Source: Gerris lacustris
Taxonomy: Eukaryota > Arthropoda > Insecta > Hemiptera > Gerridae
Reading direction: 5' to 3'
Assembly: GCA_951217055.1 (NCBI GenBank)
Contig: OX578276.1
Location: 15,793,430-15,857,429 of the forward strand
DNA length: 64,000 nucleotides
A model generated the notes under the pieces. The model worked only from the letters and a program-made list of their open reading frames with translations, was not told the DNA's origin and did not search any database. Position 1 is the first letter of the stretch. Each line of letters begins with the position of its first letter. A program made the position numbers and the translations under genes. This document shows positions 45,281 to 55,559 of this stretch, in pieces.

Positions 45281-46522
45281 AAATGACTTCTACTTTGATT
45301 CATACATTACCGATACACCCAGATGCATCAAAGTTACTCTGTACTCCAAATACATACAATGTTTATTTAAGGTGAACAAAAATGTCAATACAAGTGTGTT
45401 ATCACTATATTTTGGGCTTGTTGCTACAAATAATCAAATATAAGTTTTAGAAATAAATATTTATTATCAAACCAATTGCTCGGGGAACTTCATTATCAGT
45501 AATTACTAATCACATGGGTAGGGTAGGAGATAAAAATGTAGGTGATGTATCTAAGCTCAAATGAAGGGTTGTTAATATGAATAATAAAGCTTCATTTAGA
45601 CCTTTTTTATGCTATGCCCATTCCACTTTGTATGCAACATCACATAGCATCAGTTGCATGCCTCATCCTGTTTACATATTACCTAAATGTTATCAGGGCT
45701 GATTCAACTATAGGGGCACAATGGGCACGTGCCCAGGGGCACAACTCGAAAGGGTAGAGGGAGACGGCTGAACTTTGCCAGGGGGGGGGGGGGGGGGGGG
45801 GGGGCACATCGTGACGGGGCCCAGGGCGCAGTGAACATCTAAAACGGGCATGAATGTTATTATGCCCTCGCTGTTGACGTAGTAGCAGGTGCTAGTGTTA
45901 TCTTAGAAAAATATTTTTAAAAAAAAAGAAATAGAAATGTGACTCCTGGATTTGTCAGCATTTTCAAGACTGTTCCAACAAATTTTCTATTTTTTCCTCA
46001 CTTATAAAAAATTTTAAGACTATCTATGAACGATTCAAAGAGCTATTGAAGATGATTAGGCCTGATAATAAAACCAAAAGACCCCAACATGAGTTAAATG
46101 TGCAAATACCAGGCTTGCTGTTACTTTAAGCTTTTTTAGCAACATGCAATTCTTTTATGTCATATCTTTTTAAAAATTCATATTTTTAGGCAAACCATCT
46201 AGATGTATATGTATCATCTGCTGGATCCCCTCATTAATTCATTTTCACTAAACTATGACTGCGGTGAAAATTAGACTGTATTTATTTATTTTATTTAGCA
46301 CCGAACTTTGCAACTACATCTCTTCCCATAACTCAATTTTTAAAACATTTGTTGCAAGATTTTCACAAGACTGTGTATTTTCTGTAATCTTTATTGAAAA
46401 GAAGCATCCCCCCCCCCTGTCATCATAGCCTATCTTTAAACGAATTAAAATGGATTAATGCACAAGAAGTTCCAAGAGTGACTCAAGTCATCCAGGGAGC
46501 TTGTGCCACTGACTTAATAGTA
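45281..46522. other. Intergenic stretch with G run
   Basis: A G run of about 24 bases near 45781 within GC-rich words (GGGGCACAATGGGCACGTGC at about 45715) that look like an hAT-type or other repeat end. No open frame of interest. Confidence 0.45.
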
Positions 46523-46779
46523 CATTACGCGTCGAGTGCGGAAAGTAGCACACGAGCAAAGCAAAATGCTGTTTTCGCACGAGTTGCGTACCGTACTTTA
46601 TCTACGATTGTTAGATCTAAATAATACATACAGAAAAAAATAAACTTGCTGTATGTAAGTTCGTATCTCTCTCTTGATAAATATGGCATTAATTCTTGAG
46701 TTGTATTTTTTGCCAAATTAATTATTTCTGGAGGAGAATTATTCTCCACATTTTCGTCTAAGTCACTTGATTCACTCAT
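46523..46779 (-). other. Unassigned open frame, possible first exon
   Basis: ATG at 46779, reads MSESSDLDENVENNSPPEII then NLAKNTTQELMPYLSRERYE and LTYSKF. The LSRERYELTYSKF part resembles the N-terminus of recombinase-like proteins that are repeated in many arthropod genomes, but the similarity is short. After it the frame runs into CpG-rich repeat-like DNA and stops. It could be a broken exon or a domesticated repeat. Low certainty. Confidence 0.3.
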
Positions 46780-46877
46780 TGTTTTTCACTAAAAACTCAA
46801 TATAAACAGTTACTTTAATAAAAGAACAGCAAATTAGTTTTGCTAAATGTAAACAAACTCGCTAATCGTGTGTAAAG

Positions 46878-46933
46878 CTGAAGAATTCTTCTTCTTTACC
46901 GCCCTAGGGTGGTAAAGAAGAGGAATTCTTCAG
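46878..46933. repeat. Inverted repeat, 23 bp arms
   Basis: 46878-46900 (CTGAAGAATTCTTCTTCTTT...) pairs with 46911-46933, one mismatch; loop GCCCTAGGGT is itself nearly symmetric. ATGCGCATGCGCAA follows at about 46943. Confidence 0.85.
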
Positions 46934-47705
46934 AACTATGAGATGCGCATGCGCAATGAATACAAGTACGTAAAGAATCACTTTCTATGCATCTAAACAG
47001 AGAAACAATGTTTATATTTCGTATCAATTGCAGATAAACTAAATTGCGGGCGAGCACTGGGGAATGATTCTCCCTAGCCTGGTAGATCAATATTAAATAA
47101 ATTTATACATAAAAAAAACATTAGTCATCTAATCATTTTAATTTTATTTGACTTTCGTTTCACTTAATTCTTAAACTTACTTTTATAAGTCGATAAATCA
47201 CAAATAATATTTTCTTTTTTTTTTAAAAAAAAAGGGTTTTTAAATATAATTTTAAAAAAATGGAAAAAAAAACACAGCGACGCAAAATAAACAAAACATC
47301 ATTTCTGTTAACAAAGTTGTGAGTGTTACAACTTTGTTCGCCATCTTTAATTTTTTTTTAAAAAAAATATATATATAAATAACAATAATTATAAACATAA
47401 ACAAACATAAAAATAACAAAATTAAAAAATAATAACAAATAAATAAGGTAAGAAGACATTTACAAAATGACTAAATACATAGGTTCAACATAATCTACTT
47501 AGAAATCTCACATTCACATTAATTGTTTTCTTTTTACATTATTATAAGAAAGATATGGTTGTTGATTTTGTGTTTTCTTTTTTTATTTTTAATCTAAACA
47601 TTTAATGTATTAATTATTTGTTGTATACTATAGAAAGGTTGTAATTAAAGGAGATATAAAAATTAGATTATTAATCGAATACAAGATGTTTTTGTTTTTT
47701 TAATT

Positions 47706-47797
47706 TTAATTATCACTAGCGCTTCTTCTCAATTTCATTTTGGAGGCAGTGATGGTTGCAAAAGCATCTAGACCTGAATCTTCAACAACTCTTGTAT
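47706..47797 (-). CDS. Unrecognised basic protein (gene B), terminal coding exon
   Basis: Acceptor TTTGTTTGTAG|AT completes a GAT codon from the previous exon, then 29 codons and TAA at 47708-47706. It encodes TRVVEDSGLDAFATITASKM then KLRRSASDN. Basic C-terminus with RRSAS, which looks like a kinase site (inference). It is the last exon of the five-exon model; no stop or frame break occurs upstream. Confidence 0.78.
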
Positions 47798-47984
47798 CTA
47801 CAAACAAAAAAGTATATTACTATAAGTTATAATATATAATGTGTATGGTTGAAGGTGCAAATTAACAGCAATAAATATTAGCCACTTAATTAAACACAAC
47901 AAGGGGCTGTACCTTAGGTCATGAAACATGTAAGTGGGTCCAGTAACCCCCCCCCCCCCCCCTTCTACTGAAATTTATCGTCAT

Positions 47985-48502
47985 TTAAAGGTATTTTATG
48001 GTGACGATGCTGTTGATAGGTCAACTGTAAATCGATGGGTGGTCAAATTTTGTGCTTGAGAGCCAGGAAAAGCCATAAACGTTGAATAACCACGCAGTGG
48101 CGTCCAATCATTGCAACAGAAGATAAATATCGCAAACTCGTTGATGATTTGATTCAAAATGATTTGACAAAAAGAAGCCGACATGTTCCTAAGATATTCC
48201 AATCTGATTTGCGATACGCTATTCAGTGATTCACCGGTCATTTTGAATCAAATCAAGATGAGTTTGTGACGTTGATCGTCTGTTGCAGTTATTGGACGTC
48301 CGCTGCGTGGTTTATCAACAAGTATGGCTTTTCCAGGTTCGCAAGCACAAAATGTTATTAGCCATTGATTTACAGTGGGCCCATCAACAGCATCCTCACC
48401 ATAAAAAACCTTTAAAAGACGATAAATCTCAGTAGGACTCACTTTTTCAGCTGTTAAAAAGTTCGATAACAGCACGCTAATCAACTCGCGTTTACATAGC
48501 AC
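47985..48502. pseudogene. Two mariner transposase fragments in inverted order
   Basis: The minus strand 48502-48248 encodes the mariner N-terminal DNA-binding region: LLSNFLTAEKVSPTEIYRLL, KVFYGEDAVDGPTVNQWLIT and EPGKAILVDKPRSGRPITAT. The plus strand 47985-48175 encodes a broken copy of the same part (VFYGDDAVDRSTVNRWVVKF, then stops). The two are separated by about 65 bp, forming an inverted repeat. The DDD catalytic domain is absent. Confidence 0.82.
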
Positions 48503-48862
48503 TACAAGACGTCTCTATACTTTGCTTCTCAAAATACACTGGATGAACTCAACGCCTTCAAATTGTGCATGAGTATAGAGGGGAAGTGCCTCTAACAAAT
48601 GCCGCCTTGCGCACTTCTGAAGGTCATTTCGTTCATGCTCTACAAGCATGTGTGCATTACTTTTCAGCCTACCCTTGTACAACACTAATTATCTCTAACG
48701 ATTCTAACAATATCTGAACAACAAGAACAATCTCAAATCAACTTTAACTACCAATAACCACTTTTAACAATCACTAAACATCAATTAATAATCCCAAACA
48801 ACATCTAACCACCTCCAATCAAATCTATCTTTAACCCCACTAACAATCTTAACAATATTACC

Positions 48863-49158
48863 TACAGTAGAGTCTCACTAATTCGGATTTGATGGCACCG
48901 GGCACTGTCCGGATCACAGAAAGTCCGGATTAAACGGAATTAGTTTAAAAATTTAAGTAAAACTATTACAAATCAATATTAAAAGTGGACCTAAGGATCC
49001 AATTTTTTAAACCTACTTGATATAGGATAAGAATGTTACCATCTTATTGATATAAATTAAAAGTTTATTGATTTTACATTATTAGAAAATGATTGAGGTT
49101 CGTCAGGATAAACCGGGCGTGCGGACTAGCAGGGTCTGGATTAGTGAGACTCTACAGT
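48863..49158. mobile_element. pogo/Tigger-like MITE
   Basis: Ends CTACAGTAGAGTCTCACTAA and its complement at about 49134-49156 (TTAGTGAGACTCTACAGTA), with TTCGGA/TCTGGA next inside. Such CAGTAGAGTCTC-type ends and TA targets are typical of pogo/Tigger. About 295 bp, no transposase. CCGGATC/GTCCGGATT words inside are also paired. Confidence 0.65.
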
Positions 49159-49160
49159 AT

Positions 49161-50390
49161 AGAGATGATTAGTAATGACGTCACAAGATGGCGTAAGCTT
49201 TCGATGTGTATTCGATTCGGTTTGTTTAGGTTCCTTTACCTTATCACCTGTTATCAATCCCATGTAAAATGAATGGGAGAATTTTCTCAACTTTTTAAAT
49301 AATTAATTATTAAATTATTATTAATTTATAAGACTTTTCAACCTTTGAACGTTATTATACTAAGTCTATTTTAACAATATAAGATAAGAAAACATTAAAA
49401 ATTGCCGTTCTAGTGGTTTAAAAAAGTATTATTGTGAGTGTGTTTTATTGTGGTGATACCGTCCGGGTCCGTTCTTATTTATTGTTTATATTTTAAATCG
49501 TTTTTCTATTTTAGTTTGTATATTATGTCTTCCACCTTCTCGAGCGTTATGAAAATTTCATCTATACTTCATTTTTTTCGGAGGACAAAGCTATTCTTCG
49601 TAAAAGTATGTCAGAGTACTTAAGTAATATTAAATTAATGTATTAAATTAGTTTTTTAATCAAAATTTTAAACAAGTATACATGCGAGACACTCATATCT
49701 TATATTATTATACTCGTTAATATAGATAACAAAAAATACACAAATAATAATAGTAATAACAGTCTGCTCATTGTCTCGTCATCAACGTCTTTTTCCCATG
49801 ATGGTCAGTGATCTATTAATCTATTGTATAGTATATAATTATGTTCCAACATCGGTTAAATATAATGCACATTGTAAGTAACCAGGAACAAACTATTATT
49901 GGCAAATAATCTTTTATTACCTAGCAGATTAAGTATCACTATCTTTCTACAAGTCCTGTACCCTGAGTATACTTCATTGAGTTTCAAAACTTGAGAAAAA
50001 TTTATTTTCGGACACACAATATGAACACGAACACACCCTGTGAATTTTTATGGCAACAGGAAATACAAAAAATCAAGTATAAAGATTATTAACTCAAATA
50101 GCTTTTTCGATGTTATGACCCTTCACACAAATACTCATTTTAAATAACTGAAACGAAAGTTTTTTAATGTTTTCTTTGTTACACTCGTTAAAAAAGACTT
50201 GGTACAACAATGTTCAAAGGGTGAAAACTCTTATAAATCAATAATAATTTAATAATTAATTATTTAAAAAGTTGAGAAAATTCTCCCATTCATTTTACAT
50301 GGGTTTGATAAGAGGTGATAAGAGAAAGGAACATAACAAACACTGAGTTAAATTTTCGAAAGCTGCTGTGACGTCACACTAATCATCTCT
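49161..50390. mobile_element. TIR element with long terminal repeats, TA target
   Basis: AGAGATGATTAGT...ATGACGTCAC at the left and GTGACGTCACACTAATCATCTCT at the right, with inverted homology continuing for about 170-200 bp (for example GGGAGAATTTTCTCAACTTT and AAAGTTGAGAAAATTCTCCC). TATA flanks both sides. No transposase; the 61-codon frame at 49438 has no domain. It begins directly after the pogo-like MITE and ends 32 bp from the gene B exon donor. Confidence 0.78.
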
Positions 50391-50422
50391 ATATCTAATC
50401 ACCTCTCCAACCATCAACAAAC

Positions 50423-50515
50423 CTTTAAAACTAGTCCCTGGTTCAAGTCTCCTGATAGATTGCCTTCTCAGTTTCCTCTTTTTGCTCCCAGTAACTGTAT
50501 ATAATTGGTTTGAAC
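50423..50515 (-). CDS. Gene B, fourth visible coding exon
   Basis: Acceptor TTATTTTCAG|GT, donor TTTAAAG|GTTTGT. Two bases, 30 codons, one base. It encodes SNQLYTVTGSKKRKLRRQSI then RRLEPGTSFK. The KKRKLRRQSIRR run is a good candidate nuclear localisation signal. A 1.2 kb TIR element starts 32 bp beyond its donor. Confidence 0.8.
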
Positions 50516-50758
50516 CTGAAAATAAATGAATATTAATACACAGTGATAACATTAGTAGGTAAGTTGATACAGGTGAAATGCTTCACAATGTAAGGAGACA
50601 AAAACCAATAGACCCAACTAGGGTTTGAACCTATAACATCTTAATTTAAAATAAACAATAAGGCGGCTTTCACACATAAAAGACAGAAGATATATCTACG
50701 GCTCTTCACTGAATTGATCAATTAAATTATCATTAAAAACTAGTATTGTTTTCGTGGA

Positions 50759-51166
50759 GTGAAACATTCCATAAGGACATTCATGAGGTTAGATATGAAC
50801 AGAATATGGAACAGTGCTTCAGGTATGCGACAATCTAAAATGATGATTCGGGAACCATCTCAGCATCTTACCAAATTCCTGCTCTCGCTCAAAAAACAAT
50901 CCTGTCATCTTTTGACAGGATTTCTTACTGGAAACTGTAGGCTAAATCGACATATACATCTGCTTGGCCTAGCAGAAAGCCCAGTGTGCAGGCTGTGCGA
51001 GGAAGAGGATGAAACCCCTTCTCATCTTATTAGCAACTGTCCTGCATTAACACACCTGAGGTGGAGAATCTTTGGCTCAGCCATCCTGCCAATTGAAGAG
51101 CTAAAGTTACATCCCCTAAACAAGGTGCTCACTTTCTGTGGGTCTGTCAGCTTGCTAAGAGGATAG
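50759..51166 (+). pseudogene. LINE C-terminal fragment with zinc finger
   Basis: Plus strand, open for 135 codons. FLTGNCRLNRHIHLLGLAES then PVCRLCEEEDETPSHLISNC is the Cys/His-rich end found after RNase H in I/R1-type LINEs. The end LLRG and stop at 51166 match the family layout. Everything upstream is missing. It lies antisense to gene B. Confidence 0.78.
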
Positions 51167-51188
51167 AGTAATATAGAATGGATTATTG

Positions 51189-51550
51189 AAGGGGCGATTA
51201 GACGACCGGTTCCCTGCCGCCTGCTCTTGGTCCCGTTCCGAGTTTCCGTATCTCCGGTGTCCCCCCAACCTGACAGAGCGTTGCATTTACACGGCCCGAC
51301 CCAGTTCCATCTAGCCACTTTTTCTTAAGGAGATAGGGAAGTAACTGTCAGTTCTCAGGGTAAAGTAGTTGGGGGCCTATAGTTCCCCCACTTTTCTGCC
51401 CTACGTCGGATGGAATTTCCATCCGACCGCCCTGTCTGGTTTCACCCCCAAAACGTGACCAGGAACTCGAATTACACGACCGGGTTTTCGGGCCGAGGGG
51501 GCGAGGCCCCGAATTAGAGAGACCAGGTCGGCTCGTCTAATCGGCCCTTA
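51189..51550. mobile_element. GC-rich TIR element carrying the LINE target
   Basis: Ends AAGGGGCGATTAGACGACCG and its near complement CGTCTAATCGGCCCTT at 51535-51550. GC-rich interior with a palindrome TCGGATGGAATTTCCATCCG at 51409. It is complete here; its last 69 bp are duplicated again at 54465 as part of the repeat around the LINE. Confidence 0.65.
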
Positions 51551-51983
51551 AACCGGGTTTGCTCCTTGGATCCACATGAGGTCTTACTGCTTTAGACTTT
51601 TTTTTATAAAAAAAGAAGTCCCCCGGAGAAAAAAAAAGTATTGTTTTCACACTAAAGAGAACAGACAAGAGACATGTAAGGAGGCACAATACCATGTTGC
51701 CTGGCAAACTGGTAAAGTGGTTTTATATTATGTCTTTGTCTATTTGCTTTCAGGGTTGGCAACAGCTTTTGTTCAAGTAGTGACCGAGCACAGCATATGA
51801 TATAACATTGTGTCATTTTGCATCAGTCCGTCTCAAACCACTTGTTATTCATCTGTGAGTGTTTTCACTCCCTTATCATCATTCCATTTTCTCATAACAA
51901 AGAAATTAACATTATGTTCATGCAAAAAGTAGGAAGAAAACCAGGATATTGGACGACATATCCAGTGGTTATTCCAGGGGTAT
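51482..51983 (+). repeat. Left copy of about 500 bp direct repeat flanking LINE
   Basis: Starts GGGTTTTCGGGCCGAGGGGG and ends ATTCCAGGGGTAT. Base by base it equals 54465-54967 except for one T in a T run (8 against 9). It contains the 3' end of the GC-rich TIR element plus host intron DNA. Confidence 0.93.
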
Positions 51984-54464
51984 GTAGTAGTAGTAAGGGG
52001 GCGGGGAGGCCAGGCCTAGCAAATAGACCACATTCGGGTCCTTTTTGCCAACCCCAGTAACTCACACCTATCGAACCACCACAGAATTACCCTCGAATTT
52101 CCTTGTTTGGGTCACAAAGGAGAGAATATCTTGCCACTTTAGTGTGACAAACTCCTCTTCCCTGATTTCCCCTGCTCCTAATAGATGGAAACGTAGTCTT
52201 CCATATCCTTCACATACTCCCACGAAGTGGGAGGCTGTCTCCTCTTCAAGCCCACACAATGGACATGTGGGGTCGTCTTCAATCTTCAATAGTGCCAGAT
52301 GTCTTCTGAGCTGGCAATGCCCTGTCAAGACTCCAACCATATTTCTTAGATTGGGTCTACCTAATCCCATAAGCCACTTGGTTTTCCCTTTGTCTAGATC
52401 AGGCAGTAGCATTTTTGTCTGCCTACAGCCCTCCGTTCCTCTCCATGCCCTCCTTGCTTCCTCCCAGATCCACGCCTTGATGGCTGACCTCACCTGTCCT
52501 CTTGACCAATCAATGGCAGGTTCTGGTCCGCAGAATGGCATGGAAGCTCCTATCTTCGCCACTTCATCTGCTTTCTCATTCCCAGGAATCCCCGTATGCC
52601 CTGGAACCCAAAGCACTGTGACCTCCTTTCTCTCTGCCAGTAGCTCTAGTGTATCCTGGCACTCTTTAACCAGTGCTGACTCCACACTTGGGGCGCAAAG
52701 TGCGTGGAGTGCTGCCTGACTGTCTGAGCATATGGCTACCTTTTTATATGTTGCCTCTATCACCTCTGGTTTCCTCGCTACCTCTAGGATGGCGTAGATT
52801 TCCGCTTGAAACACTGTGGTGAATGAACCTAGTGGGAAGCTCTCTTGGGCGCCGGATCTTTCTAAGTACAATCCAGCCCCTGACATACCTATATCGTTCT
52901 TAGAGCCATCAGTGTATGCCACTAGAGTTTCCCTGTCAAAATTAATTTCCCCTGATTCCCATCTAGCACGCGATGGGATTTCGACCTTATATTTCTTCTT
53001 CAGCTTTAGCTGATATTCAATTCCTTTCATTTGAATCCCTATAAGTGGGATCTTGGATTCAGCCATCCTTCGTAACGTCAAGTGTCCCACTGTGGATTCC
53101 CCTCCTTGCCACTGACCATTGTCTCTAAGTCTCACAAAAGATGCAATGGCCTCTCCTTTAATCCATGCATGAAGTGGAGGGAGTCCTACCAATGCCTCTA
53201 AGGCCGCAGTGGGGGCAGTCCTCATCGCTCCTGTTATACTCCTGCAGGCCAGCCTTTGAACCTTACTGAGCCCCTTAGACGAGCTAGACACCTCAGTCCT
53301 AGGCCACCAGATAATGGCTCCATAGTGAATTCTGGGCCTGATAACTGCTGTGTAAAGCCATTTGAGAATCTTTGGGGACAGCCCCCAAGTTTTCCCCACT
53401 GCTCGTCTGAGTTGCCAGAAGGTGATCGTCGCTTTCTCCATTGCCTTGTCTAAATGTGATTTCCAGGATAGCTTGGAGTCTAAGGTTACTCCTAGGTATT
53501 TCACCTCCTTTGCCAATGTAAGTTCCTGACCAAATAGTTTTGGCGCTTTGAAATCCACAAGTTTCCTCTTTTTGGTGAATACTATCATCTCAGTTTTGGC
53601 CGGATTGACTGAGAGTCCTACTTCCTTACACCATTTTTCAATGATACTACATGCTAGTTGCATCCTCTCACAGCAGGTGCCCAAGAACTTGCCTCTGACA
53701 AGGACTAGTCCATCATCTGCATAAGCCTGAAAATAAAAATCTCCTTCTGACATCCTCCTCAAAAGTCCGTCCATCACCAGACACCAGAGGTGAGGGGAAA
53801 GGCAGCTGCCTTGGGGGCAGCCTCCTGTCACCATTTTGGTTGCATTAGTGCCGGTGATCGATGCACTGACTCTCCTTCCCTTCAGGGAGGACAAAATCCA
53901 TTCGACTATGACTTGAGGAGTATTCCTGTACATAAGTTCCATTTTGATGTTTTCTGATTTTGCCTTGTCAAAGGCTCCTTCTACATCAAAGAAGAGAGCT
54001 AGGGTATAGTCTCTCCTATGCATCGCCTTTTCTATTCTAGAGGTAGCCGCGTGGAGGGCTGTCTCAGTAGATTTCCCTCTAGTGTACGCATGCTGATTAA
54101 CATGCAGCGGTTTCCTAGGTAGAATTTCCTCTATAATATACTTGTCTACTATCCTTTCAAGGGTCTTTAGCATGAAAGAGGTAAGGCTGATTGGTCGGAA
54201 GGACTTGGCTTGCGTGTAGTCCTTTTTCCCTGGTTTTGGGATAAAGACCACTCTAGCTGCCTTCCACACCTCCGGAACCACGCCCATAGCCAAGCTACCC
54301 TTGAAAATTGCCTCTAAGCTGGATGTTAGATGTTCCAATCCCCTCTGTAGAAGGGCTGGAAAAATTTCATCTTGTCCAGGTGCCTTAAATGGATTAAATT
54401 TGTTTACGGCCCATTTGATAGACTCTTCAGTTACCAGGTGATTCGCTAGATCCCAGTTCATGTT
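51984..54464 (-). mobile_element. 5'-truncated I/R1-type LINE
   Basis: About 2.48 kb between the two 500 bp repeats, minus strand. The 3' end is a short (TAC)n tail (TTACTACTACTAC) and not poly(A), as in I-like and some R1-like elements. Nearly the whole insert is one intact ORF (52068-54461) with reverse transcriptase and RNase H; the endonuclease is lost by truncation. Near-identical flanks and an undamaged frame point to a recent insertion. Confidence 0.88.
52068..54461 (-). CDS. LINE ORF2 fragment: reverse transcriptase plus RNase H
   Basis: 797 residues without a stop. It begins inside the RT domain (NKFNPFKAPGQDEIFPALLQ), then PKPGKKDYTQAKSFRPISLT, catalytic FFDVEGAFDKA (residues 157-167), GGCPQGSCLSPHL and the YADD box at 247-250. 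The RNase H domain has TDGS (517-520), Glu in FQAEIY (554), SDSQAA (579-584) and GHTGIPGNEKAD (621-632), all catalytic acids present. A Cys/His finger CPLCGLEEETASHFVGVC follows near 730-750. Role: copies LINE RNA into DNA at the target. The EN domain and the true start are missing, so the protein is unlikely to be made. Confidence 0.9.
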   Translation of the reverse strand: MNWDLANHLVTEESIKWAVNKFNPFKAPGQDEIFPALLQRGLEHLTSSLEAIFKGSLAMGVVPEVWKAARVVFIPKPGKKDYTQAKSFRPISLTSFMLKTLERIVDKYIIEEILPRKPLHVNQHAYTRGKSTETALHAATSRIEKAMHRRDYTLALFFDVEGAFDKAKSENIKMELMYRNTPQVIVEWILSSLKGRRVSASITGTNATKMVTGGCPQGSCLSPHLWCLVMDGLLRRMSEGDFYFQAYADDGLVLVRGKFLGTCCERMQLACSIIEKWCKEVGLSVNPAKTEMIVFTKKRKLVDFKAPKLFGQELTLAKEVKYLGVTLDSKLSWKSHLDKAMEKATITFWQLRRAVGKTWGLSPKILKWLYTAVIRPRIHYGAIIWWPRTEVSSSSKGLSKVQRLACRSITGAMRTAPTAALEALVGLPPLHAWIKGEAIASFVRLRDNGQWQGGESTVGHLTLRRMAESKIPLIGIQMKGIEYQLKLKKKYKVEIPSRARWESGEINFDRETLVAYTDGSKNDIGMSGAGLYLERSGAQESFPLGSFTTVFQAEIYAILEVARKPEVIEATYKKVAICSDSQAALHALCAPSVESALVKECQDTLELLAERKEVTVLWVPGHTGIPGNEKADEVAKIGASMPFCGPEPAIDWSRGQVRSAIKAWIWEEARRAWRGTEGCRQTKMLLPDLDKGKTKWLMGLGRPNLRNMVGVLTGHCQLRRHLALLKIEDDPTCPLCGLEEETASHFVGVCEGYGRLRFHLLGAGEIREEEFVTLKWQDILSFVTQTRKFEGNSVVVR

Positions 54465-54967
54465 GGGTTTTCGGGCCGAGGGGGCGAGGCCCCGAATTAG
54501 AGAGACCAGGTCGGCTCGTCTAATCGGCCCTTAAACCGGGTTTGCTCCTTGGATCCACATGAGGTCTTACTGCTTTAGACTTTTTTTTTATAAAAAAAGA
54601 AGTCCCCCGGAGAAAAAAAAAGTATTGTTTTCACACTAAAGAGAACAGACAAGAGACATGTAAGGAGGCACAATACCATGTTGCCTGGCAAACTGGTAAA
54701 GTGGTTTTATATTATGTCTTTGTCTATTTGCTTTCAGGGTTGGCAACAGCTTTTGTTCAAGTAGTGACCGAGCACAGCATATGATATAACATTGTGTCAT
54801 TTTGCATCAGTCCGTCTCAAACCACTTGTTATTCATCTGTGAGTGTTTTCACTCCCTTATCATCATTCCATTTTCTCATAACAAAGAAATTAACATTATG
54901 TTCATGCAAAAAGTAGGAAGAAAACCAGGATATTGGACGACATATCCAGTGGTTATTCCAGGGGTAT
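54465..54967 (+). repeat. Right copy of about 500 bp direct repeat flanking LINE
   Basis: Matches 51482-51983 with one T indel. On its right the host sequence continues (TCTAATGCCTGTAGGG), and on its left the LINE begins (complement of CATGTT). Interpreted as a target duplication or an insertion-linked tandem duplication. Confidence 0.93.
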
Positions 54968-55059
54968 TCTAATGCCTGTAGGGAAATGACATATAGACTG
55001 TGCGTTTTTAAGTTCCTTCAATAAGGATGCACCTGTAACCATTTTTTTTATCTCTTAAC

Positions 55060-55330
55060 ACAAATTATGCTCAACAGCTCTACCTAAACAGAAGTAAAAC
55101 ACAAAACAAGGAAACACAGGAATGGAATAGGAAAGCACAACTGGCGACACCCCTGTCCCCTGTTGTTGTATTATGAAAGCTTCCTTAGAGGCCCAACTTG
55201 GGTTTGAACCTATAACCTCCTTATTTAAAAAAACAAACATTAAACTCCAACAATAAAAACTAGAGAGATCTTACTAGGATTTGAACCTATAACTTTTTGA
55301 CCTAAAATAAACAACACACACCAACAAACT
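55060..55330 (-). repeat. SINE-like scraps with T-arm motif
   Basis: GGGTTTGAACCTATAACCTCC at 55200 and GGATTTGAACCTATAACTTTT at 55271 repeat within 70 bp; 50610 has GGGTTTGAACCTATAACATC. The complement GTTATAGGTTCAAACCC looks like a tRNA B box. No A box is found at proper spacing, so only fragments are claimed. Confidence 0.35.
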
Positions 55331-55358
55331 ACTAGAATATATTGATAAGTGAACTTAC

Positions 55359-55552
55359 TAGCTTCGGTAGGATTGTTCGATTCCTCAATTTCCCTCTTGA
55401 GTAGTTTCTTCTTAGGGCTTTCATGGATTTTTGTTTTAACTTTATTTACATCCAACTTCTTGCTAGGGCTTTCCGACAATTTTTTCCTTGTGGCTTTTTT
55501 CTTTTTGTAATAATTGTCAACACTGTTGACTTCGCTCCTGGCAGTAGATGAC
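55359..55552 (-). CDS. Gene B, third visible coding exon
   Basis: Acceptor TTTACTATTTCAG|G, donor GAAGCTA|GTAAGT. One base, 64 codons, one base. It encodes SSTARSEVNSVDNYYKKKKA, TRKKLSESPSKKLDVNKVKT and KIHESPKKKLLKREIEESNN. Two related short repeats, SESPSKKL and HESPKKKL, are visible. Very Lys-rich and probably disordered; nuclear by composition (inference). Confidence 0.82.
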
Positions 55553-55559
55553 CTGAAAT

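Noticed and set aside
52045..52719. 224-codon plus-strand ORF
   Set aside because: Antisense shadow of the intact LINE ORF; Ser/Pro-rich from complementary codons.
51482..54967. LTR retrotransposon with 500 bp LTRs
   Set aside because: The repeats lack TG...CA ends, the interior has no gag, protease or integrase, there is no primer-binding site, and the enclosed ORF is LINE type with a (TAC)n tail.
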